From contig CAIIXF020000007.1 of the NCBI GenBank assembly GCA_903813345.2, forward strand, positions 7,817,730-7,881,729: a DNA stretch of 64,000 nt, read 5' to 3'. The DNA comes from Owenia fusiformis (lineage: Eukaryota > Annelida > Polychaeta > Sabellida > Oweniidae). The notes under the pieces are model-generated. The model saw only the letters and a program-made list of their open reading frames with translations, had not been told where the DNA came from and did no database searches. This document shows, one piece after another, positions 26,158-38,500 of this stretch (its first letter is position 1; each line of letters opens with the position of its first letter). A program made the position numbers and the translations under genes.

Positions 26158-26502
26158 AAGGAGTGGTATCGATATGGAGAACTTTTTGAACACACGTTTC
26201 TCTTAAACCAGTCATAAAAAATCTAAACATTTAACACATCGTCAATTTAATGGTCATCCTTTGAATGGTAACAATATAATTTGAAATATATATATATATA
26301 TTGCAAAATTGCACAAAAAACAAAAAATGTTAGCAAAAACAGTTATATAAAATATTTCTAAATAATTTTCCCATTAAATTGTTGTCAATCAGTCAACATG
26401 ACATAAAATACCGTACTTTTTACAGAATGTTTTCAATGATTGGTTTAAGAGAAAAACATTGTTGAATTCAGTTCTCCATATCGATACCACTCCTTTCATC
26501 TT
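26158..26502. mobile_element. Short hairpin-type MITE, about 345 bp
   Basis: The left end AAAGGAGTGGTATCGATATG and the right end CATATCGATACCACTCCTTT are perfect inverted repeats; the inner subterminal words (TTTCTCTTAAACCAGTCAT, ATTGGTTTAAGAGAAA) pair as well. A longer relative lies at about 60,375-61,074. It sits just beyond the poly(A) signal of the minus-strand coiled-coil gene. A TA microsatellite lies inside (about 26,288). Confidence 0.7.
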
Positions 26503-26549
26503 TAGGGTTTATACTAGCCAACACGAACATACAGCTTATAACTTTTTCT

Positions 26550-26555
26550 TTTATT
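26550..26555 (-). terminator. Poly(A) signal of the coiled-coil gene
   Basis: AATAAA on the minus strand, 39 bases after the TAA stop at 26,594-26,596. It is the first canonical signal downstream and gives a short 3' UTR. Confidence 0.6.
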
Positions 26556-26593
26556 ACATTTTTACAATAGACCAACGTAAACAGAACGAATCA

Positions 26594-29500
26594 TTACTCG
26601 GCTTTGTCTTCGCCAAAGATCTCCTTTCTAAGCTCATTTAGTCCATGGAGAGCCTCTTTAGATGCGGTGTGTAGGCTGTCCACAAAGTCCTTCAACAATT
26701 CGTCCAGGGTCTTTTCTTCCTTTTCCTCGGTTACTTCATCCTACGAAAATTAAACATTATTTAAGGCCCACTTCGCGTATTTTCAATGTTTTTGGGCAAA
26801 ATAAAGACTTTTATTTGAATTCTATAGAATGTCCAATGTATTGATAAGAGCCCCAACTTTCATTTGACACCAACAACAGCTCAAACGGACCACATCAAAG
26901 CTTACAATAATTAATAAAATATTTTTGATCTGTCAAGCTTTATATATCAAGTTTCTATCAATGTCGTTAAAAGATGGCGAAGTTGTTTGTATTACAAGAT
27001 ACATTCATTTTTATTGAAGTGTCGCCATCTTTTAAATCAAAAGTAATTAAAACCATGCACTTTGTTTAGCATGTGCATGCATGTCTTATGTTCTCTGAAC
27101 TTCAAATGCTTTTCGCTATGTAAGTTATTATTTTTTGGGTTCAATAATAAAGCAAATCAAACTTTTTTTCATATTTGAGCGATTGTGTGAGTAATATGTT
27201 TCAATGATAATTGTTTTTCTTTTTTCTTCTAAATTAAGTATAGTGGGGCTTTTTTCAAGTGCATCGATAAACGATTGTGATATAATATAAAACCAGAGAA
27301 AATAACACCTGGTAAACGATCCTTTTTGCATTTGACCAAAACCTGAATTCATTACTAAATATGACCAAATATTCGATTAAAATCATAACCATAAAACCTA
27401 CAATACGTTTAGATGCAACAATGTGCTAAAAACGTCAAAACAGCGGTTAATAAAAATGCATAACTGCATTAACCTCAGCTTTGTCTTCGCCGAAGATTTC
27501 CTTCCTGAGCTCGTTGAGTCCGGTAAGTGCGTCCTTGGCAGCATTGTGAAGTGAGTCAATGAAGTCCTTTAGAAGATCATCAATAGACTTCTCCTCTTTT
27601 TCTTCAGTAACTTCATCCTCCTGGGTCTGGAATATGTAAAACGGCAATAGTGTCGCTTTGGGTTGATAACTATATTGTATTTAGGCGTTTGATAGGAAAA
27701 CATCACGGGAATAACTTTGAATTGAAATTATTTATTCATTATATCATTTGCAAAAGTTGTGTGTATTCATTCATTCATAGATATAGTTTAAAAACTAATT
27801 AAGTTGTTTGAAACAAAGCGTTTGCTCGATGCCCAAGTGTGATCTTATACTATCAAATATCAGAATACTTTCCTTCATTGTCTAATCACTTGAGATATAA
27901 AAATTTCTAGAGTATTTGAAAATAGATGGCACACCTTTCCTGCTTCGATCCTCTTCTTGCGAGCTTCAAGAGCTTTCTCGTAAAACTGCTTCATCTGAAG
28001 CAAAATGAAACAATATTATTATTACATACCATTATACATACTTTACATACCATATATCTCCATTGAGGAATAAACATAGTACTTGTTGAAACTCATTTTA
28101 TTTTTGGAAATATATATAATGTACTTCTTACTTCAATGTATTTCTTCTGTTCTTCCTCTGGCATCTCATCGAATTTCTTGTTGACTTCTGCAATGACGGC
28201 ATTGATCTTCCTCTCTTGTTCTTCCAAAGCTTTCTTGCGGTTCTCTCTGGCTTCCTTTATACGTTTTTCACGTGATTCGGCAATTCTTTTTTGCTGGGCA
28301 AGCCATTTTTGCCTCATCTAAAACATTAATAGAACGAGCGTTTGCAAATATGTCACGTATTCAATCAGATTTGGAATGTTCTAAGTGTCCCAAGTCACAA
28401 TATAGAAATCATGAATATTTGAGGTTTTCAAATATTTTGATTCTGGAACTTTAAGAAGTTTGTGTGCAAATGCCACATAGACTCACCTATCAAATCCCGA
28501 TTTAAATCGGGAGAAATTCCGATTTTTTAATTATTGCTCATTTTTTTCAAAATCCCGATTTTCAAAAAGCCCGATTTTAAGAAAATATCGCGATTTTTTG
28601 TAAAGTATCCCGATTTTTTTCATAATATATAGAGGTTATTTAATGGGAGGTTTTTGATACAGGGTATATCCGAGTGAAATCTACCCGAGGGACCGAGGGT
28701 TGATATATTGTATTTACCGAGGGATATACCCTGTACCAAAAATCGAACATATCCTCCTATACTTAGTAGATGATTAAATATGCATTGGATGTTAGGGAAC
28801 CCTAATGTAATAATTACAAACGATGATTACAATCAGAACATGAATATGTTATCTAAATTTAAAGTCCTCGACAATTTTTGTTTTTTAAAACTCAGCAGCT
28901 TTTAACATTTAACAGTGTATGAAATTAATATTTATCAAATAGAGCCAAAGTATATCCCGGGAATTCAAAAAAGCACCGAAAGAAATTCCCGGGGATTGTT
29001 AATGAGCGGGTGATATATATATCTCCCGCTCACCTCAGCGATATCGATTATATTCCCACATGTTATTTACCTATAACACCACTAAGTATTAGGGATAAAT
29101 ACCGATTTTGTGTTCAAAACTCACGATTTGTTAACGAGACATCCGGCACTTTTGTGATAAAACAAAATGTTGGATATGTAGCTAACAACACATCCAACAT
29201 AGCGTTTGCTTATCTAATCTTCTTCAATACAACGCACTGAACGCATAGATACGTTCTTCTACGTGTTGTGTCTACGTGTTCTTTGACTTCATGTGACACA
29301 AACATGAATCCATGTGATTTCAATCTGGTTTGCTTTATCGGAAAGATAATTGATTATGTGCGGACTAGATGTAGATTACATAATTATTTCTGATATTTAA
29401 CTATTGCAAGTAATGTGCTGTGGGGTTCAAATGGATACGGAAAACCATGATTAAAGCTAGCTCAAATTGCATGAACATAAGGTCGAGGTATTAATGATGT

Positions 29501-32500
29501 GTTAATGCAATTCGAAAACTTATTTATCAAATTACTTATGCAAACCCCGATTTTCTCCTGATTTATTTAGGCAATTTATTTTGAACCCCCGATATTTCTC
29601 CCGATTTCTACGGAGAAATTCCGACTTTCTCCCGATTTTTTCACAGAAATCCAAATTTTCTCCCGATTTTGATCCCGATTTACGTAGTTTTACGTGTCGA
29701 GGTTAAAATCCACCATTTTTCTTCAATTTTGTTTCATTTAACGCAAAACAAAGATGCCTTCCTGTTGTTCTGTTCTGTTATACCGACTACCTCCTCCTAG
29801 TGGCGTTTGAGTCTCAAGCTTTGAGAATTGGCCCTATTTCGTAGGTCACACAATTCATCGTGTATAGTTGGACACCCATGTTTAATGCATTCCTAATATA
29901 TTCTTAGAGGTTTTTCCGTTAACCTCAATTGTTGAGGATTTCGAAAAATTTTAGCATCTTTCAATCTAAATTATTGATTTGTAATCTTGAACTTAGAGAA
30001 ACTTAGATAACACCGTTTGTGACCTACTTTGATGACCTTGACATTTGACCTTCAAAATTTTCAAGGCTATATACTGTAGGTCTTTTGTAATAGACATTCA
30101 AAAATATGATTTCATTGTGATCCCTTTATAAGTCACTTTTTAAGTTTGATTGACTCACAAAGAATGAATTTTGACTTTACATTGGATGAAATCCATAAAA
30201 TACAGATTCTAGCATGAATAGTTTCATGGTTCTGGAAAACAAGCCTGTGAATGTAGCGCATAGCTGGGGAGATAATAATACGTGAATAAAAGAAGAGCTG
30301 ATTTGCTGCATTTTCTAATGATGAATTCTGACACACACTTAATCAAACAACATAAACGTGGCACTGAAGTTGAAAATCAACCAATCATAGTCGAATATAC
30401 AGGGTGGTTCAAAAAAGTGAACCCCTGCAACAGGTTATATTTTCTTTAATACATGCATGAATTGACTCATATTATCGCATCTTGTAGAGAAAGGTCTAAA
30501 CGTTTTCTTGATGGCATTATTTATTCTCAGTCTTGAATTTTGAAGAAATTACAAGACTTAAACAAGCATGTATAAAATTAGATATTGGGCAAAATTTTAC
30601 CTATGTGATTCACGGAAATTGTTGAAACACTTTGGATGGTCTTAAAAAGGCTATCAGTGAGAGATATAAGTTTACACCATACCTTATGACAAATGGGACT
30701 CTTATTGGGCAGAAAACACTTTTCACACTTTCATCGACCATTTTGAAGCAGTTTTAACCATTCAACTGTAAGGGGCGTGTTACCTACACAAACGGTTAGA
30801 GGGGGGGGGGGGCAAAGTTACCCCCTGTGATCCAAAATATGAGAAGCTCTTCATACAAATATCTTACAAAAATCAAAGGGAATCTAATATTCAGTGTTTT
30901 GGGCCGTATTTCATTAGAATTGGTCCATGATTAATGCAGATATTGACATTTAAGACCATATATCGGTATGTTGCGATTTCACTGGAAGATGTTTTTATCT
31001 TTGGAAACTTACAACGTTTCTTTGGATCGCAATAACTTTGCAACTAACGGAGGCAGGATGCTAATTTCTACACCATAATGTGCGGGATTCAAACCCAAAC
31101 TAAGTCAGAATACATTAGCTTTTTCAGACTGCGGCTAAAGAAATTTCCACAGGAAGATACTTGAAAGGTTGAAGAATCGTAAATGTTGAAGTTCACATTT
31201 TATCGATTTTCAGTAATGTTTGGTTAGAGTTTATAATTTCAGCAAATTTCAAGACTAAGAAAAAATGTACAAACCAAAATTTTAGACATTCTTCAATCTA
31301 CAACATGTGAAAATATGAAAGGATTCCTGCAGGTAATATAGCCCGTTGCAGCAGTTCACTTTTTTGGACCACCCTGTACATTGATCAAGTGATAAAAAAT
31401 ACATATAGGGGTAGGTGTTTATAAGTCGCATGATAAAGAGCGGTTGCCATCGGGACGAGAAGAACAATAGACAACAAGTGAATTCATCTACGGTTCAGTG
31501 ATTCGACATCCGAATAGCAAAGTAAGTATATTTCTAGATATCGCATTAAAACATTAATGCACATTAGAAACTGCTTAAGTTAGAGCAAAATAGTATTTTA
31601 TGGATTTCAACCAATGTAAAGTCAAAATATTTATTTATGAGTCAATCAAACTAAAAAAGTGACTTATACAAAGGGATCACAATAAAAGCATATTTTTGAA
31701 TGTTTATTACGAACTATGGTCACTCAGGAACCCACTCCGGTAAAATAGGTCTGAAAAATATTTCAACGCCACAGAAACAGCCCGTCATAAACTTATATTG
31801 CATAGCTGTTTGCATAACAGTATACACTTGTACAGTATCCCGGGAATTCAAAAAAGCACCGAAAGAAATTCCCGGGGATTGTTAATGAGCGGGTGATGTA
31901 TATATCTCCCGCTCACCTCAGAAGTACTCGAAGGCAAAAACCGCTTTTACAAACTGGCTTCTTACGTACTACAGAAGCCGGCTTCTGGAGTCACCAAGAA
32001 GCCGGCTTTTAAAAGCCGGCTTCTGAAGGACAACAGAAGCCGGCTTCTGGAGACACCAAGAAGCCGGCTTTTACAAACTGGCTTCTTACGTACTACAGAA
32101 GCCGGCTTCTACAGTCAACAAGAAGCCGGTTTTTAAAAACCGGCTTCTGAAGTCACCAAGAAGCCGGCTTTTAAAACTGGCTTCTTACTTACTGACGTAC
32201 TGCAGAAGACGGCTTTTGAATATAGTTTATATTGTCAAGTTTTTTGCAAAACTATACGGGTAAATTGAATTCTAAGCATGGATATCGATGAATTTGATCA
32301 CGTTCATCAATTCCCAAAATATTATGCATTGTATTTCTGTTTAATAAAAACGCACCGCTCATTTTTCAAAACTGGCTCCAATTTGGAGCCAGTTTTCAAA
32401 TCAGCTCGCACCATTAAACACAAGCTATAAACGGACAATCTAGCCACTGGGAATCACGAGATACTGTCTCCCGATCATTTTGATGTAGATTATGCATCTT

Positions 32501-35500
32501 ATTTTCGTATAATCTGCATGAAAATATGGAAAAACTGAAAAATATGTAAAATTATAACATAATTCAAGATTTTTTGCAAAAAGTCATTTCAAGTCAAAAG
32601 TATAAGAGAAAATTGAAGTCTAAGTAAAAATATCGATGAATTAGATGATGTTCACTAAATCAGAACAGATTATGCATTGCATTTCTGTTTTATAAAAACG
32701 CACCGCTCATTTTTCAAAACTGGCTCCAACTTGGAGCCAGTTTACAAATCAGCTCGCTCCATCTTACACAAGCTATGTAGGGACAATCTAGCAACTGGGA
32801 ATCACGGGATACTGTCTCACGATCATTTCTATGTGCATTATGCATCTTATTCTCGTATAATTTGCATGAAAATGAGAAAAAATGAAAAATACGTAAAATT
32901 GTAACTTATTTCAAGATTTTTTGCAAAAAGTCATTTCAAGTCAAAATTATAAGAGAAAATTGAAGTCTAAGTAAAAATATCGATGAATTAGATCACGTTC
33001 ACTAAATCAGAACAGATTATGCATTGCATTTCCGTTAAATAAAAACGCACCGCTCATTTTTCAAAACTGGCTCCAACTTGGAGCCAGTTTACAAATCAAC
33101 TCGCTCCATCTTACACAAGCTATGTAGGGACAATCTAGCAACTGGGAATCACGGGATACTGTCTCACGATCATTTCTATGTGCATTATGCATCTTATTCT
33201 CGTATAATTGGCCCGAAAATGAGATTGTAACTTATTTCAAGATTTTTTGCAAAAAGCCATTTCAAGTCAAAACTATAAGAGAAATTTGAAGTCTGAGTAA
33301 AAATATCGATGAATTAGATCATGTTCACTAAATCAGAACAGACTATGCATTGCATTTCCGTTTAATAAAAACGCACCGCTCATTTTTCAAAACTGGCTCC
33401 AACTTGGAGCCAGTTTACAAATCAGCTCGCTCCATCTTACACAAGCTATGTAGGGACAATGTAGCAACTGGGAATCACGGGATACTGTCTCACGATCATT
33501 TCTATGTGCATTATGCATCTTATTCTCTTATAATTTGCATGAAAATGAGAAACAACTGACAAATACGTAAAATTGTAACTTATTTCAAGATTTTTTGCAA
33601 AAAGTCATTTTCACTAAATCAGAACAGATTATGCATTGCATTTCCGTTTTATAAAAACGCACCGCTCATTTTTCAAAACTGGCTCCAACTTGGAGCCAGT
33701 TTACAAATCAGCTCGCTCCATCTTACACAAGCTATGTAGGGACAATCTAGCAACTGGGAATCACGGGATACTGTCTCACGATCATTTCTATGTGCATTAT
33801 GCATCTTATTATCGTATAATTTGCATGAAAATGAGAAAAAAATGAAAAATACGTAAAATTGTAACTTATTTCAAGATTTTTTGCAAAAAGTCATTTCAAG
33901 TCAAAATTATAAGAGAAAATTGAAGTCTAAGTAAAAATATCGATGAATTAGATCACGTTCACTAAATCAGAACAGATTATGCATTGCATTTCCGTTAAAT
34001 AAAAACGCACCGCTCATTTTTCAAAACTGGCTCCAACTTGGAGCCAGTTTACAAATCAACTCGCTCCATCTTACACAAGCTATGTAGGGACAATCTAGCA
34101 ACTGGGAATCACGGGATACTGTCTCACGATCATTTCTATGTGCATTATGCATCTTATTCTCGTATAATTGGCCCGAAAATGAGATTGTAACTTATTTCAA
34201 GATTTTTTGCAAAAAGCCATTTCAAGTCAAAACTATAAGAGAAATTTGAAGTCTGAGTAAAAATATCGATGAATTAGATCATGTTCACTAAATCAGAACA
34301 GACTATGCATTGCATTTCCGTTTAATAAAAACGCACCGCTCATTTTTCAAAACTGGCTCCAACTTGGAGCCAGTTTACAAATCAGCTCGCTCCATCTTAC
34401 ACAAGCTATGTAGGGACAATGTAGCAACTGGGAATCACGGGATACTGTCTCACGATCATTTCTATGTGCATTATGCATCTTATTCTCTTATAATTTGCAT
34501 GAAAATGAGAAACAACTGACAAATACGTAAAATTGTAACTTATTTCAAGATTTTTTGCAAAAAGTCATTTCAAGCCAAAACTATGAGAGAAAATTCATTT
34601 CTAAGTAAAAATATCGATGAATTAGATCACGTTCACTAAATCAGAATAGATTATGCATTTACTCGTTGCAAGATCCTGGGGAAATCGCTTATTTTACGCC
34701 ATTTTTAATATTCATCCTTTTACCATTTCGCTGTACATTAGAGTTACATAACCTATTATATATCATTTTGAAGGGTAACCCCTCATCCTTTTGACTATAG
34801 CATTAAGATGTATTAGAAATCTAGCATAACGCAGCGTTCTACGGTTTTCTATGCGAGGAAACTGCAAATTAACGTTGTAATAATGTAACGTAATTCCTTG
34901 TAAAAATACCTTAAATCATGAATATTTCGGTAAAACGTTGATCAAAATGCTTCAAAATTTGCTCCTACATTCACTGGACCATGTTAAATGATGACGTCAT
35001 AACACATTGACGGTTACAATTCAAATATTTTGTATAGAACGCATTAGATTTCTTCGGGGAAAGTGTAAGATTTTTTGGCGTAAAACACATGGGGTAAGTT
35101 AACTGCTTCTAACTTTTTTATTACTAGACAAAAGAAAAAGATTTTTGATATGGACAATATTGTCCTGGCGAAATTAAAGAATATCTCCTCAAAATATATA
35201 CTTATGGGCTTTTACCCTGCGTAAAGCCAGATACAAAAAGTGGTACAAGAATGTACAAGAGCACATTTTTACATTATTTTTGCGCATAGTCTATTTTGAG
35301 GGGTATTTTAATGGATTCAGATATAATATTTTTTAAATTTGACTTGATTTTCAAAATATTGTCCTTGCCAAATTAATGCCTGTGAATTTTCAATAAGATT
35401 AATAATTAGTAAAGCACCATACTTTAAAAATAAAAAAGTGGTACAAAAATGTACGTTCCCTATTTTACGACGTAAAGGAGATTCTTAGTCAGTCTTTTGT

Positions 35501-38500
35501 TAAGATCGTCCTGTTGTTATCAGTCGTGTTATGACGTCATAAATGATATCCAAAACACTTAATGTTTATATCTTATGTTCAACAATATACTAATTTGGCT
35601 GTATATTCACTTTACTACTTATTAAAGACGGAGTGACAATGAAATATTCTGTTATCATATACTGGTAATGCTTTATACGATTACAAAACAAAAATGCCTT
35701 AATTCGTCGTCAAGATATTCATCATGTTCAAGCGTTCCATATAAGGAATACACGACGCGGAACACATAATACATAGAGTTCCTATAAAGCTTGTATTCCA
35801 AGGTTTCTAACGGTATATAGAATCCTATTACTTCAACACACTTACAATATCTTAAAAGCACAATTTGTTTTTACGTGTTGTTATTTTTGTAATTTTTGAT
35901 AGTTCTCGGGTGTTACAGGGAGTTCCCCAGGATCTTGCGACGAGTAATTGCATTTCCGTTTAATAAAAACGCACCGCTCATTTTTCAAAACTGGCTCCAA
36001 CTTGGAGCCAGTTTACAAATCAGCTCGCTCCATCTTACACAAGCTATGTAGGGACAATGTAGCAACTGGGAATCACGGGATACTGTCTCACGATCATTTC
36101 TATGTGCATTATGCATCTTATTCTCTTATAATTTGCATGAAAATGAGAAACAACTGACAAATACGTAAAATTGTAACTTATTTCAAGATTTTTTGGAAAA
36201 AGTCATTTGAAGCCAAAACTATGAGAGGAAATTTATTTCTAAGTAAAAATATCGATGAATTAGATTACGCTCACTAAATCAGAATAGATTATGCATTGCA
36301 TTTCCCTTTAATAAAAACGCACCGCTCATTTTTCAAAACTGGCTCCAACTTGGAGCCAGTTTACAAATCCGCTCGCTTCATCTTACTCAAGCTATGTAGG
36401 GACAATCTAGCAACTGGGAATCACGAGATACTGTCTCACGATCATTTCTATGTGCATTATGCATCTTATTCGCGTATAATTTGCATGAAAATGAGAAAAA
36501 ACTGAAAAATACGTAAAATTGTAACTTATTTCAAGATTTTTTTGCAAAAAGTCATTTCAAGCCAAAACTATGAGAGAAAATTCATTTCTAAGTAAAAATA
36601 TCGGTGAATTAGATCACGTTCACTAAATCAGAACAGATTATGCATTGGATTTCCGTTTAAAAAAAACGCACGGCTCATTTTTCAAAACTGGCTCCAACTT
36701 GGAGCCAGTTTACAAATCAGCTCGCTCCATCTTACACAAGCTATGTAGGGACAATCTAGCAACTGGGAATCACGGGATACTGTCTCACGATCATTTCTAT
36801 GTGCATTATGCATCTTATTCTCTTATAATTTGCATGAAAATGAGAAACAACTGACAAATACGTAAAATTGTAACTTATTTCAAGATTTTTTGGAAAAAGT
36901 CATTTGAAGCCAAAACTATGAGAGGAAATTTATTTCTAAGTAAAAATATCGATGAATTAGATTACGCTCACTAAATCAGAATAGATTATGCATTGCATTT
37001 CCCTTTAATAAAAACGCACCGCTCATTTTTCAAAACTGGCTCCAACTTGGAGCCAGTTTACAAATCCGCTCGCTTCATCTTACTCAAGCTATGTAGGGAC
37101 AATCTAGCAACTAGGTATCACGAGATACTGTCTCACGATCATTTCTATGTGCATTATGCATCTTATTCGCGTATAATTTGCATGAAAATGAGAAAAAACT
37201 GAAAAATACGTAAAATTGTAACTAATTTCAAGATTTTTTTGCAAAAAGTCATTTCAAGCCAAAACTATGAGAGAAAATTCATTTCTAAGTAAAAATATCG
37301 GTGAATTAGATCACGTTCACTAAATCAGAACAGATTATGCATTGGATTTCCGTTTAAAAAAAACGCACGGCTCATTTTTCAAAACTGGCTCCAACTTGGA
37401 GCCAGTTTACAAATCAGCTCGCTCCATCTTACACAAGCTATGTAGGGACAATCTAGCAACTGGGAATCACGGGATACTGTCTCACGATCATTTCTATGTG
37501 CATTATGCATCTTATTCGCGTATAATTTGCATAAAAATGAGAAAAATCTGAAAAATACGTAAAATTGTAACTTATTTCAAGATTTTTTGCAAAAAGTCAT
37601 TTCAAGCCAAAACTATGAGAGAAAATTCATTTCTAAGTAAAAATATCGATGAATTGGATCACGTTCACTAAATCAGAACAGATTATGCATTGCATTTCCG
37701 TTTAATAAAAACACACCGCTCATTTTTCAAAACTGGCTCAAACTTGGAGCCAGTTTACAAATCAGCTCGCTCCATCTTACACAAGCTATGTAGGGACAAT
37801 CTAGCAACTGGGAATCACGGAATACTGTCTCACGATCATTTCTATGTGCATTATGCATCTTATTCTCGTATAATTGGCCTGAAAATGAGAAAAAAATGAA
37901 AAATACGTAAAATTGTAACTTATTTCAAGATTTTTTGGAAAAAGTCATTTGAAGCCAAAACTATGAGAGGAAATACATTTCTAAGTAAAAATATCGATGA
38001 ATTGGATCACGTTCACTAAATCAGAATAGATTATGCATTGCATTTCCCTTTAATTAAAACGCACCGCTCACTTTTTAAAACTGGCTCCAACTTGGAGTCA
38101 GTTTGCAAATCAGCTCGCCCCATTTGACAAATGCTATGTAGGTACAATCTGGTAACTGGGAATCACGAAATACTATCTCACGATTATTTTTATGTGCATT
38201 ATGCATGTTATTCTCGTATAACTTGCATAGAAATGAGAAAAAACTGAAAAATACATAAAATTGTAATATATTTAAAGATTTTTTGCAAAAAGTCATTTCA
38301 AGCCAAAACTATGAGAGAAAAATCAATTCTAAGTAAAAATATCGATGAATTAGATCATGTTCACCAAATCAGACCAGATTATGCATTGCATTTCCGTTTA
38401 ATAAAAACGCACCGCTCATTTTACAAAACTGGCTCCAAATTGGAGCCAGTTTTGTAAAATGAGCGATGCGTTTTTATCAAACAGAAATGCAATGCATAAT

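Larger units (their letters stand above)
28953..31837. repeat. 2.9-kb tandem duplication, copy 1 (uninterrupted)
   Basis: This unit starts with two adjacent hairpins (TCCCGGGAATTC...GAAATTCCCGGGGA, then GAGCGGG...CCCGCTC), runs through 29,040-31,815 and is followed directly by the start of a second copy at 31,838. Copy 2 is split by the foldback element and resumes at 38,888-41,680. About 20 differences over 2.8 kb are visible by eye, so identity exceeds 99% and the duplication is recent. It contains the mariner-type element 30,400-31,376. It carries no gene. Confidence 0.85.

Noticed and set aside
32677-37899. Ten or more nearly identical 69-75-codon plus-strand frames across the satellite
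   Set aside because: They begin at TTG, not ATG, and are alike only because the DNA unit is repeated. No signal peptide, splice or promoter context is present, and some units are broken by stops.
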